64,000 bases of DNA from an uncultured Paracoccaceae bacterium (lineage in GTDB: Bacteria; Pseudomonadota; Alphaproteobacteria; Rhodobacterales; Rhodobacteraceae), in assembly GCA_947494445.1 (NCBI GenBank), contig CANLVD010000014.1, positions 30,876 to 94,875 of the forward strand. The letters run 5' to 3'. Below the pieces are notes generated by a model. It searched no databases. It was not told where the DNA came from and saw only the letters and a list, made by a program, of their open reading frames with translations. This document shows positions 43,976 to 51,894 of the stretch, piece by piece. Numbering within the stretch: position 1 is the stretch's first letter; each line of letters opens with the position of its first letter. Made by a program: the position numbers and the translations under genes.

Positions 43976-44537
43976 ACTCCCTCAAGGCTGCCGTGGCCTC
44001 GAGCTGCATGGCGTCCCGACGGCGGCGCAGGAGCAGATCGATCTCGTCAGCAGAATCCAGGATGAACCGCGCCAGCCCGCGCATCTGCGCGAGGCGCAAT
44101 TCGGTGAACTCCGAGCCGGCCCCCTGCCCTTGCCGATTGGCCTGCGTCATCTGCTTGGCAATCTGCGCGACCCCATTGCCGACCTCGTGCAGCGAGGCGC
44201 GGTAGCGCGCCATCTCGGCCGCCATCTGCGCGTCCGGAACGAACACCCCGCCTGCTGCCTGGATCAGCCGCCGCAGCCCTTCGGCCCGGCTCTCGATTCC
44301 GGCCTCGGCCAGCACCGCGTCGAGCGCCGCAAGCTCCGCAGCCGTGACCTTCACACTGATCGCTGAGACCGGAATTGCGGCATCCGTCTGGCGCTCGGCA
44401 TCGGCTTTCAAGACGTAGCGCACGGCGCGCGATGTAACACCGAACCTCGCAGCCAGCTCGGACGTCGACACACCCTCCGCGGACTCGCGGACGATCTGCA
44501 TCTTCTCGATCTCTGTCAGGCGTTTTGTTCGGGACAT
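43956..44537 (-). CDS. MobC-like relaxosome accessory protein
   Basis: 193 residues. A helix-turn-helix of the Trp-repressor/resolvase type opens the protein (LTEIEKMQIVRESAEGVSTS, ELAARFGVTSRAVRYVLKAD). A MobC-type region follows (AEAGIESRAEGLRRLIQAAG, GNGVAQIAKQMTQANRQGQG). It would bind near oriT, help the relaxase and may autoregulate. ATG 44537 follows the noncoding DNA that holds the candidate oriT. Confidence 0.83.
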   Translation of the reverse strand: MSRTKRLTEIEKMQIVRESAEGVSTSELAARFGVTSRAVRYVLKADAERQTDAAIPVSAISVKVTAAELAALDAVLAEAGIESRAEGLRRLIQAAGGVFVPDAQMAAEMARYRASLHEVGNGVAQIAKQMTQANRQGQGAGSEFTELRLAQMRGLARFILDSADEIDLLLRRRRDAMQLEATAALREFAHAAE

Positions 44538-44571
44538 GCGGAAGAAAGACCCCCTATTTCCTGCCACCTTC

Positions 44572-44656
44572 CACCAAGGCTGCTTCCACCTTACGATAAT
44601 ATACCAAGCTGTCAATTATATACTTACGTCGCATTCAGGCTCAGGCAGCCTTGGTG
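44572..44656. other. Candidate oriT: AT-rich patch framed by 12-base inverted repeat
   Basis: CACCAAGGCTGC (44572-44583) and its exact complement GCAGCCTTGGTG (44645-44656) enclose 61 bases. This stretch is the only AT-rich patch near the mobC start (around ATAATATACC and ATTATATACTTACG). Its position just upstream of mobC-relaxase-virD4 is where oriT usually lies. The nick site could not be identified. Confidence 0.45.
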
Positions 44657-44759
44657 TCCGCTTCACGCCGCGGCCCGCAGGGACGCGGCTCTGCCGCCCT
44701 CACCACCGGGCGACACCTGTCCTAGGGGTCCGGTCCGCCAGCCCCGCCCGAGGCTCTGG

Positions 44760-44779
44760 CCGAACACGCATGTGTTCGG
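44760..44779. repeat. Short hairpin sequence (8-bp stem, GCAT loop)
   Basis: CCGAACAC-GCAT-GTGTTCGG, a perfect stem in the gene-free stretch upstream of the mobilisation genes. Confidence 0.5.
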
Positions 44780-44829
44780 ACGGAACCGCGGGCGGGCGCA
44801 AACCCCACCGACGGGGCGGACAGGCAGGG

Positions 44830-44917
44830 TCAAGGAGGGCCAGATTTGGGCAACCAAATCTCTGCCGCAAAAACCGGGAGGCCTTGAGCGATCGGTTTTT
44901 GTGGATGGCCCCCTTGA
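44830..44917. ncRNA. Possible structured RNA: closed stem enclosing two hairpins
   Basis: TCAAGG-A-GGGCCA (44830-44842) pairs completely with TGGCCCCCTTGA (44906-44917), leaving one bulged A. Inside lie a 7-bp stem GATTTGG/CCAAATC capped by a GCAA tetraloop (44843-44860) and a 9-bp stem CAAAAACCG/CGGTTTTTG (44868-44901). Together they form a three-way-junction fold in DNA with no gene. The strand is not determined; transcription is not shown by the sequence. Confidence 0.35.
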
Positions 44918-45033
44918 GGCTGACGGGCCGGTCTGTCGCGGCCTGGTCATTCCGGGCGGAGTGCGTCCGTTGAACGCGCTGCGGCCGGCGGCTTCGTGAA
45001 GTCGCCTCGGGCGATCTGACCGCCGGACGCGGC

Positions 45034-45098
45034 ATCCCTGGAACAGGGATCGGGCCGCCCCAAGATCGTCCTGGGGCAGCCCATCCTCGTCAGAGGAT
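45034..45098 (-). terminator. Three back-to-back hairpins after the 68-residue gene
   Basis: Read on the minus strand directly after the stop codon: a 6-bp stem (45083-45098), an 11-position stem (45052-45062 with 45072-45082) whose one irregular pair is U-G on this strand but C-A on the other, and a 7-bp stem (45034-45050). No T run follows, so an RNA-stabilising or processing role is as likely as termination. Confidence 0.45.
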
Positions 45099-45305
45099 TC
45101 AGTCCTGGGGATCTTTCGCGCTCGGCGGGAACATCACCAGCTCCGAGACCGCGACCGGGAAGTCGAGCTTGAGGCTGAAGAACTCCGAGCCGTCCCCGTT
45201 GCGGGTGTTGCGGAACATAGCGCCCACGCGCTGAAAACGGGTGCGCTCCTGGCCATCGGTATCGGTGAACTTGACGGGGACGGTGGCGACGTAGTGGTTG
45301 GTCAT
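45099..45305 (-). CDS. Conserved small protein of the mobile element
   Basis: A 68-residue protein: MTNHYVATVPVKFTDTDGQE, then RFQRVGAMFRNTRNGDGSEF and FSLKLDFPVAVSELVMFPPS. The pattern of a strand-rich domain with R-hydrophobic-A-x-F resembles the DUF736-type proteins of such elements, but I do not assign a family. AAGGAGT upstream of the ATG is a strong binding site. A decayed inverted copy lies at 45493-45667. Confidence 0.65.
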   Translation of the reverse strand: MTNHYVATVPVKFTDTDGQERTRFQRVGAMFRNTRNGDGSEFFSLKLDFPVAVSELVMFPPSAKDPQD

Positions 45306-45324
45306 TTGGGTTACTCCTTGTTGC

Positions 45325-45468
45325 GATGTGGATCACCCGGCACGGGGGCAAGAGGCCCGGTCGCAAGCGCAAATGCGGAGGGTCCGCGGCCAGCCGTGGA
45401 AGCCGTATTTGTGCTTGCCGAAGCGTGAGCTGAGGGCACGGACGGGCCGACCCCGTGCGATCCACATC
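45325..45468 (+). repeat. 144-base imperfect inverted repeat / long hairpin
   Basis: Nested complementary segments fold the stretch on itself: 45325-45334 with 45459-45468 (10 bp), 45340-45347 with 45451-45458 (8 bp), 45354-45359 with 45443-45448 (6 bp), 45363-45378 with 45403-45418 (16 positions, two G-U), and 45384-45389 with 45394-45399 (6 positions, one G-U) around a CCAG loop. All three wobble pairs work only in plus-strand RNA. It is the centre of a larger inverted duplication and may be just two copies of one promoter region. Confidence 0.55.
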
Positions 45469-45492
45469 TATGAGCAAAAAGGAGTGATCCGG

Positions 45493-45667
45493 ATGACCCT
45501 TGCTATCACGCAGCCGCCACCATCCGCGTCCGCGTCCCACCGAGCCTGGCCGGGGTGCTGACGGAGCCCGCCCGCGTGGATGCGATGTTCCGAAACACCC
45601 CCCGAGGGACGTGCAGGTGTTCAGCCTCATATGCGACGTCTCGACCCCTCGTGTCTTGCGCTGCTGA
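45493..45667 (+). pseudogene. Decayed inverted copy of the 45099-45305 gene
   Basis: From ATG 45493, preceded by AAAAAGGAGTGATCCGG, the frame closes after 22 codons. Reading on through two frame changes restores a protein resembling the intact gene on the other strand: ARVDAMFRNTP against QRVGAMFRNTR, then VFSLICDVS against FFSLKLDFP. Leader and start also match (GATCCACATC, AAGGAGT, ATGACC in both). It is therefore an inactive paralogue in inverted orientation. Confidence 0.55.
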
Positions 45668-45843
45668 CGATGTGCGTGAGGTGCGCACCATCCCCAGCCC
45701 GTACCGATGCGGATGGGCCGCACGCTGACGGACTGGGTAGAGGGATAACGGTGCTGGCCGCCGCGAGCTGCCGATCACGCGTGACCGACCGCACGCGCCA
45801 TGAGACATGACGAAAGGGCCGCGCCAAGCGCGACCCCCTCTCT

Positions 45844-46773
45844 TCAATCCTGCGCAGTCTTCTTCGCCGGGTCCGCAACCCGCATGACCGTCAGACCTTT
45901 CGCTTCCGCCTTCTGCCCGAGGTTCAGCGCGACCCCGTTGCCGCCGAAGAGTACTACCCCCGTCGCCGCGAACTTGTCGTCCAGCATTTCGTCATTGCAC
46001 TTGAACGGTGCCGCCCGCCCGTGCGCGGACCAGCGCGGATCGAAGCGCGCCTGTGCTATCCCGCGTGCCCGGGCCCACCGAGCCGCGATCATCTCCGCCC
46101 CGTGCTTGCCACCCTTGTGGCAGAGGAAGATCTCCTGGTTCCGGTTCTGCTTGATCCGTTCGCGAACCTTGTCGAGCGTGTTGAAGATCACATCGACATC
46201 GGTCCAGTCGGTTGCGCCCGAGACGATCAGAGGCACCCCCTCGACTTTCGATTTCTCGGCGGTTTCACGGTCGTGCTGCTCCAGCAGTTGCCGCGCCTCG
46301 AAAACCGCGCCTGTCTCTTGCGCCCGGACGCTCGCGCGCGACCCGGCTGCCGGGATGAAGGCGTGGCCCGTCTCGATCTCATAGCATTCCGCCGCCGCCT
46401 CGCTCATCACCTCGATGGCGCCGACGATCTCGCGCAGCTGCAGAAAGCGCGCCTGCGCCTCTTCGAGCGCGGTCTCGGCGATCTCCGAACCATCGTGGGA
46501 TTTTGCCAGCGCGCCGATCTTGTCGGCGGTGCGGTCGACCTCCTTTCCGAGCGCCACCTTGCGGCGCTGCAGGATCGTGGCGAGCCCATGGGCCAGCGGC
46601 TCGATTTCTGCTTCAAGGCCGGTCCCGCGCAGCGGACCGAGCAGAGCCTCGAAGCCCTCGCGGATGATGCAGTCCTGAAGAATGTGGTCTTCCGGGATCG
46701 GCAGCTGTGCGTCCTTCTCGGTCAGTCCGAAAAGCTCGATGGTCTCGTAGGTGTTTGCGGTGTCGTAAGCCAT
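45844..46773 (-). CDS. DUF2493 (SLOG-like) protein
   Basis: 309 residues. The N-terminal half is helical and coiled (AEIEPLAHGLATILQRRKVA, RFLQLREIVGAIEVMSEAAA). The C-terminal half is the DUF2493 nucleotide-binding fold: LIVSGATDWTDVDVIFNTLD, EIFLCHKGGKHGAEMIAARW, then VLFGGNGVALNLGQKAEAKG. The family belongs to the SLOG superfamily and is common on plasmids; its ligand is not known. GGAG precedes the ATG at 46773. Confidence 0.85.
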   Translation of the reverse strand: MAYDTANTYETIELFGLTEKDAQLPIPEDHILQDCIIREGFEALLGPLRGTGLEAEIEPLAHGLATILQRRKVALGKEVDRTADKIGALAKSHDGSEIAETALEEAQARFLQLREIVGAIEVMSEAAAECYEIETGHAFIPAAGSRASVRAQETGAVFEARQLLEQHDRETAEKSKVEGVPLIVSGATDWTDVDVIFNTLDKVRERIKQNRNQEIFLCHKGGKHGAEMIAARWARARGIAQARFDPRWSAHGRAAPFKCNDEMLDDKFAATGVVLFGGNGVALNLGQKAEAKGLTVMRVADPAKKTAQD

Positions 46774-47625
46774 GTCTGGTCTCCAGTATTCGGTTCCTAG
46801 GCCACCACGTGAGTGTGGGGGCATGGCCGAATGCCTGGTTTCCGAATCTGCCCGGGTCAGGGACGGCGCAGCCGCCGGCTTGCCGGGCGCAAAAGTTTTC
46901 CGAGCGCAGCACCCAACACACGCGCACCCTCACGCACGGGACCGCCCCGCCCCACACGCCCCGCCCTCGCCGAAAAGTTTTGCGATCCTTGAGGCGGGCT
47001 GATTTGGGGGCCATCCGGAGGATATGCTTCCGCGCTCATGTGTGTGTGTTTTGACGGTAGGTTTGCCCGACCCGAGCAGGCAAACGGGCCGACCGGACGC
47101 GGGAGACGGATGAAGTGGCGGGATCGTTTTGGCCTCAGGCCAAAACAGACCAGAGCGCAATCCGGCGGAGCGGCCGGGGAGGGACGTGCTCGCGAGGCGG
47201 GCAAACCGGGATGCCGGGTGCAACGCCGCGGTGAGGCCGCATGGCCGAATGCGCGACGGACCGAAGGGCCGTTCTCCCCTGCGACACGCGCAGCCGAGCT
47301 GGGGAGGCTGGAAACTTGGAATCGGCATTGGCTATCGGTGGCCCAACATCACTGCGGAGGCGCGTTCTTGTTTTAAAAATGACGTAGGGCGCGGCGATAG
47401 AGCAGCCTTTCGCTGACGTCATCAAGTAATCATCCCAACGCTGAAGGCCCAGAACCCAAGTGCGCTTCTCACATGGGATCAGAATCTAGACGCTCAAACT
47501 AAGTGCACATGCGCTCGGCGCCTTTGTCACCATCCACGCTAAGAAGGATGACGCGACCATCATGCTCGAGGATGGTGGGTCAACAACACAACCGGTAGAG
47601 CCGCCTTGCATTCGTGCATGGCGCA
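46774..47625. other. 852-bp non-coding stretch rich in repeats
   Basis: No supported gene. It holds a 14-base direct repeat GCATGGCCGAATGC (46821-46834 and 47239-47252), a GTTTGCC/GGCAAAC stem (47061-47085), a 21-bp near-perfect palindrome GTTTTGGCCT-C-AGGCCAAAAC (47126-47146), and two AAAAGTTTT boxes near 46891 and 46973. The right third (from about 47,400) turns A+T-richer towards the 578-residue gene. Origin or regulatory functions are possible but not shown. Confidence 0.45.
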
Positions 47626-49362
47626 TCAACCCTGCACAGCCCAGGCCTTGTACTCCTCATAAGTTGCGAAGAGGTCACAATCGATGTCGGAGAGCTGTTC
47701 CACGACGCGAGTAAGCTCCTGCGTTTCCGTCTCTGACAAGTCCTTCTTGAAGACGGAAATGGGGGAAATCGCGTAGCTGCTCTGCTGCTCGATCAGCTTC
47801 AACAGTCTTTCGGAGAGTTTTGCCTCGTCAAAGGCGCGCATTGTTTCGGTGCTTTGGCCCGGTAACTCGCATTCCGCAAGAATTCGGTCGCGTGTGGCTT
47901 CGCAGTTTACCCGGTGCTGACGCGATGTTTTGAAGACAGCCCTGAATGCGTCCGTCATCTTCCGCGAGAGGTCTGCACGTTCTTTCTCACCGCAATCGGT
48001 CAACGCTTGCGAGGCTAGGACGCCGCAAAGACGCATGGACCGCACATACTCCCCAAATCCTGTGACGCTTGCATTGTACTGACTGCGATCCATCCGGCTC
48101 AGCGCGTCGAGATAGTTGGAGAACACCGTGTCGATCTCGCGCAGGATGTCCTTGTCGACGTTCGGACGAATGCCGACAACGGACCATGCGCCGGTACGCA
48201 GCCGCTCATTCGTCGCACCCGAAAGCGTGCCCATCGAGAAGTTCAGATGTGCATCATCAAACTTCGGCAAATGGAGGCTCAATGGCTTTGACGCGTTAAG
48301 GTCATCAAACAGGGCCAGACCCTCGATGATCAAGACGTCGCCCACAACTTTCAGGCGCTTTATCTCGTAGATCGCCTGCTCGAGGACGCTGTAGTAGATG
48401 CCCAATGGCGATCCATATGACTTGGATCGCGCAATCTGACGATAGTCTTCATCTTCCAGCGGCACTTCATCCAATTCATCCGTAAATGAGCGCACCCAGA
48501 GCATGTCTCTCAGCAGCAGATTGACATCTTTGGGGTCGTTGGTCACCGAACCTCTGGCTTCGCGCACGATGTGAAAGAACCCGGAATAGTTGACCTCCGC
48601 GCTCTTGTTCTGATCGAGACCAACACTCCTGTGATACCAGGCCAGGTTGTCGCTCATCGAAAGCCCCGGCAGTCCCTGAAGGTCAGAGTTAGAGCCATGC
48701 ACTATCTGGCACCACTTTGCAAAACTGCGTGCGAATTCATCCATCCGGTTCAGAATGATGTTCCGGTTAGAGACCGAAATTTTTTGACTGTTGCTCTCGA
48801 AATTGAGCTGATTGAACGAGATGTTCACCTGTGTGCCCTTGGCAGAAGCCTGCGCTAGTGGTGACGACGAGGTGCGCCCAGGCAGTACGAAGCTGGCACT
48901 GAACTTTTTCAGTTTGCGCGACAGGTTTGCCGTGGGCTCGATCAGCTCGTGGAAGTTCAGGAAAAACACCAGAGGCGTATCGGCGATACTGCGGAACGCA
49001 TCGATCTGCATCCAGGCGTCCAGCGCGTCACCGACTAACTTGTGCAGAAACTCAGCGAGCTGCTTGTCACCCGGGTTCTCACGTCTGAGTTGATGCAGAT
49101 CCTCCGTATCCGACACGGGTTCGAAAAAAGGCTTCAGGTCTTCTGGCCACCTGACGGCGAAATTCTGATGGCCCTTGTCGATGAAATAGGGATCGAGATG
49201 CTTCGCCCACCTTTGTCTTCCATCCAGCTGAACGGCAACGTCATGAACAGCCTTTGTGAGCAGGGCCATGCCTGAGCCGAATACCGCCAACGGCGTGAAC
49301 TCTGCCGAAAGGTAGGGAACCAGTTTCGTGGCCTTGGGCCGATTGGTCTTCTTTGCAGCCAA
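47626..49362 (-). CDS. Unrecognised 578-residue protein
   Basis: A long soluble protein with no recognised domain. It begins lysine-rich (MAAKKTNRPKATKLVPYL), then reads LAVFGSGMALLTKAVHDVAV and VFFLNFHELIEPTANLSRKL, with a helical C-terminus (FDEAKLSERLLKLIEQQSSY). There is no signal peptide, membrane span, P-loop or obvious nuclease motif. Protein-like composition over the whole length and a separate A+T-richer context argue for a real, recently gained gene. Cargo such as a defence or maintenance function is a guess. Confidence 0.75.
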   Translation of the reverse strand: MAAKKTNRPKATKLVPYLSAEFTPLAVFGSGMALLTKAVHDVAVQLDGRQRWAKHLDPYFIDKGHQNFAVRWPEDLKPFFEPVSDTEDLHQLRRENPGDKQLAEFLHKLVGDALDAWMQIDAFRSIADTPLVFFLNFHELIEPTANLSRKLKKFSASFVLPGRTSSSPLAQASAKGTQVNISFNQLNFESNSQKISVSNRNIILNRMDEFARSFAKWCQIVHGSNSDLQGLPGLSMSDNLAWYHRSVGLDQNKSAEVNYSGFFHIVREARGSVTNDPKDVNLLLRDMLWVRSFTDELDEVPLEDEDYRQIARSKSYGSPLGIYYSVLEQAIYEIKRLKVVGDVLIIEGLALFDDLNASKPLSLHLPKFDDAHLNFSMGTLSGATNERLRTGAWSVVGIRPNVDKDILREIDTVFSNYLDALSRMDRSQYNASVTGFGEYVRSMRLCGVLASQALTDCGEKERADLSRKMTDAFRAVFKTSRQHRVNCEATRDRILAECELPGQSTETMRAFDEAKLSERLLKLIEQQSSYAISPISVFKKDLSETETQELTRVVEQLSDIDCDLFATYEEYKAWAVQG

Positions 49363-49751
49363 TGTGTCTTACCGGTTCACAAAAGTTTCAATTCTACCGA
49401 CTTTTGCATCCGATGAATCTGTAAATCAAGTTGCTATATCCCAATTCACTCTTGCCGCCCCAACAGAAGGGAGTTTTGCAACCGCATCTGGCTGCGGTGC
49501 GGCATTAACTTTTGATGCCGTAAAACTTTGTTTTTCAAGGGAAAAGTGGCGTTTTTCCAAGTCCGCCGTATTGCCGATTTGGCTGCGAGCGGCCTATTCT
49601 TTCGCAGTTGCAGCAAAATCCGACAAGCTTCGTCGAATCGCCGCTGGGCGAATTGCGGAGGGGATAAATACCACGCTCGGACGGCGCAACCACAAAAATC
49701 GACCGGAGATCATAATCTCCGATGTGTTGCCGAGACCAAGGGAGGATCATC
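49363..49751. promoter_or_regulatory. 389-bp divergent promoter region
   Basis: Separates the unrecognised 578-residue gene from the TRIC-type channel gene. A+T-rich tracts near 49,377-49,445 and 49,505-49,560 (with GGAAAA/TTTTTCC symmetry near 49,540-49,558) could hold promoters. No reading frame is credible. Confidence 0.45.
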
Positions 49752-50603
49752 ATGAGCAAAGGCCAACGCAACAACCCGATCAAGCGATTTGAATTCGAAC
49801 GCCCGGTCGCGATCCTCGCAGCACTTGGTGCATTTTCCGTTCTGAGCCTGGCAATCGCCTTCGTCATGTATCGCGATACTGGCGTCTTTGCCCTGTCCTG
49901 GCGCGAGCACTTCTCCGAGGCTGAACTCGCAGCAACGATCATCTTCGGTTTCGTCGGTGCAGCAGGGGCCAGCGGACTGGTTCCACAGACAACTTCCTAT
50001 TTGCGCACGACGATAATGGTCTTTCTGGCGGCATTCTGCACTGCCAACGGGGGCGGCACGATCCGGGACATCCTGTCAAACCAGCTGCCATTCTGGATCA
50101 GTTCGCCCGAATACATCCTGATCCCCGGCATCAGCACGCTGCTTATGGTCAGCATGAAGGTTACCAGTACCACGACGGCACGGCATGTTTTTGAACTGAC
50201 CGACGACTTCTCGACCGGCATCTTCTGCTGCCTGGGCACCTTCAAGGCGGCCGCGCTGGTCGGGCCGGATTCACCCGCCTTCTTTCTGCTGGCAATTCTG
50301 ATTGGTACGATGACCGCGGTCGGTGGCGGCTTTCTGCGTGATGTGGCAATCCTGCGCCGCCGTCCGCGGGCTCTGACAACCAGCGTCGGCATCTGTGCGG
50401 TCCTGGGTGCCTTCATTCACGCCGCCTTCCTCTCCGCGGCAGCCGTTACCGAGATCGAGTTTTCCATGGTTCCCGAATGGCTCATCACCGGGCTGATCGT
50501 GATGCTCGCCGTCGAGTTCAGCCGCCATATCCGGTTTTTCGACCCCGGCGTGCCGGATGCTGCCAATCCGATCCTCATCCGCGGTTCTGACGAATTCGAA
50601 TGA
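49752..50603 (+). CDS. TRIC-type cation channel family protein (UPF0126-like)
   Basis: 283 residues with about seven membrane spans. Two repeats each carry the family glycine motif: FCTANGGGTIRDILSNQLPF and AVGGGFLRDVAILRRRPR. Further spans include IFGFVGAAGASGLVP and GICAVLGAFIHAAFLSAAAV. A 50-residue N-terminal part with one span precedes the first repeat, which is longer than usual. ATG 49752 has GGGAGGA upstream. A role on this element is unknown. Confidence 0.82.
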   Translation: MSKGQRNNPIKRFEFERPVAILAALGAFSVLSLAIAFVMYRDTGVFALSWREHFSEAELAATIIFGFVGAAGASGLVPQTTSYLRTTIMVFLAAFCTANGGGTIRDILSNQLPFWISSPEYILIPGISTLLMVSMKVTSTTTARHVFELTDDFSTGIFCCLGTFKAAALVGPDSPAFFLLAILIGTMTAVGGGFLRDVAILRRRPRALTTSVGICAVLGAFIHAAFLSAAAVTEIEFSMVPEWLITGLIVMLAVEFSRHIRFFDPGVPDAANPILIRGSDEFE

Positions 50604-50652
50604 TCCCGCAGATCGCATTCGGGTGGCGTGCTTCGATTAAGACGGACATGGG

Positions 50653-50682
50653 AAAAGGGGAACCGTGTCCCCACGGTTCCCC
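50653..50682 (-). terminator. Intrinsic terminator of the DUF736 gene
   Basis: An 11-bp perfect stem (50657-50667 with 50672-50682, TCCC loop). On the minus strand it is followed by TTTT. It lies 34 bases after the stop codon at 50716. Confidence 0.8.
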
Positions 50683-50715
50683 ATGCCCTTACTGTATCGA
50701 GGTTACTCGCCCGGA

Positions 50716-51444
50716 TCACGCGACCAGCGACAGCCCCGCGCCTGCGTCCTGCGCCTGCTCACCGCTGTCGATGAACGGGATGATCGAGAAGGTCTGGCCG
50801 CCACGCTGTTCTTCGTTCTGGACGGCATTGACGCGCAGGTCGCCATCGGGCGTGTTGATCAGCAGCGAAAGGTAGTCATTGCCCGTGCGGCTGCTTTTCG
50901 CCATCCAGGCCGAGCCGACGCGGATCGGCGTGCCCCGGGGCGAGCTGACCTCGATCCGGTAGTCGGGGTGGGTCTCCTCGGTCTTGTAGCTGTTCTCGAT
51001 CAGCATGAACTCCAGATCGAACATCATGTTGGCGATGTAGCCGGTGAAGGCGTTGTCGGCGTCCATTGCGGTGAGTTCGCCCGAGATCGAGCCGGATTTC
51101 ATCAGGCCGTTCGAGACCAGAGGGATGATCTCGAACACGCCACTCTGGGCCGTGCGCGCCTCTTTCGTCTGCACCGCGTTGACCCGGAACGGGCCGAGGC
51201 CGACATCGATCTGCATCGAGATGTAGGGGTTGCCGCTGGTATTGCCCGTCTCGTTCCAGGCCGTGCCGATACGCACCTTGCGGCCGGACTTGTTGATCGC
51301 CGTTACGTCATAATCCGGGCTGCGTTCGGACATCTTAGCCCGCGCCTCCAACTGGATGGCGATGTCAAAGCGCGTCGAGTAGATCATGCCGGTGTATTCG
51401 GCGGCGGCGGTCTCGACATTGCGGGTGAGGGTTCCTGCGAACAT
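50716..51444 (-). CDS. Tandem DUF736 protein
   Basis: 242 residues made of two DUF736-like halves. The first contains RKVRIGTAWNETGNTSGNPY and ISMQIDVGLGPFRVNAVQTK. The second repeats it as TPIRVGSAWMAKSSRTGNDY and LSLLINTPDGDLRVNAVQNE. DUF736 proteins are usually single-domain and typical of proteobacterial conjugative elements; the function is unknown. The start at 51444 has AAGGAAC upstream, and a terminator follows the gene. Confidence 0.88.
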   Translation of the reverse strand: MFAGTLTRNVETAAAEYTGMIYSTRFDIAIQLEARAKMSERSPDYDVTAINKSGRKVRIGTAWNETGNTSGNPYISMQIDVGLGPFRVNAVQTKEARTAQSGVFEIIPLVSNGLMKSGSISGELTAMDADNAFTGYIANMMFDLEFMLIENSYKTEETHPDYRIEVSSPRGTPIRVGSAWMAKSSRTGNDYLSLLINTPDGDLRVNAVQNEEQRGGQTFSIIPFIDSGEQAQDAGAGLSLVA

Positions 51445-51535
51445 GGGATAGTTCCTTCTTGGATTGGCCGGTGCCTGACGTTCTTGCCAGCGCATCCGGG
51501 ATTGCTTTCTCGACCCCTTGAGGGATCACAAATCA

Positions 51536-51549
51536 GAAAGCCCGCTTTC
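51536..51549. repeat. Recurrent leader motif, copy 1
   Basis: GAAAGCCCGCTTTC followed by CTTTC, 92 bases before the DUF736 start. It is one of five related AAAGYCCRCTTT-CCTTT elements that precede minus-strand genes of this region. Confidence 0.5.
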
Positions 51550-51552
51550 CTT

Positions 51553-51876
51553 TCAGACTCGCCCACGAGTCAGAGCTGCCGTCGGAGTGGTAATGCCCCC
51601 CGCGCCTCCGGGTGCTACGCCTCTCCCCTGCCCCTCTGGTCTTGATTGGCTGCCCGGCTTCTCCTCGTGGTCCCCCGCCGGGCCCGCGATGAAGAACTGC
51701 GCTTCATCCCCGTTCAACCGTTGCCCGCTCCGGTCGGTCAGCCCGATTGTGCTGCCGTTCGACTGAAACGTGATCAAGTACTGACCGAGCCGGTCCTTCT
51801 GGACAAGGTAGCCGGAATTGGCCCAATGCACGGTTTGGCCGGCATCGACCGCGGCTTTGATGTCTTCGAGTGTCAT
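51553..51876 (-). CDS. Hypothetical protein of the mobile element
   Basis: 107 residues: a compact N-terminal domain (MTLEDIKAAVDAGQTVHWAN, SGYLVQKDRLGQYLITFQSN, DRSGQRLNGDEAQFFIAG) and a low-complexity, glycine/proline/arginine tail. The family was not recognised. It lies 18 bases after the large helicase gene on the same strand, so it is probably cotranscribed with it. Confidence 0.7.
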   Translation of the reverse strand: MTLEDIKAAVDAGQTVHWANSGYLVQKDRLGQYLITFQSNGSTIGLTDRSGQRLNGDEAQFFIAGPAGDHEEKPGSQSRPEGQGRGVAPGGAGGITTPTAALTRGRV

Positions 51877-51894
51877 GATCGTTCCCCCCCACAC

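Noticed and set aside
45325..45468. Intrinsic terminator
   Set aside because: The stem is far too long and branched, and no T run follows on either strand; it sits at gene starts, not ends.
46825..47425. Several overlapping 80-130-codon frames on both strands
   Set aside because: They overlap each other in many frames, show arginine/proline/alanine-rich chance composition and lack ribosome binding sites.
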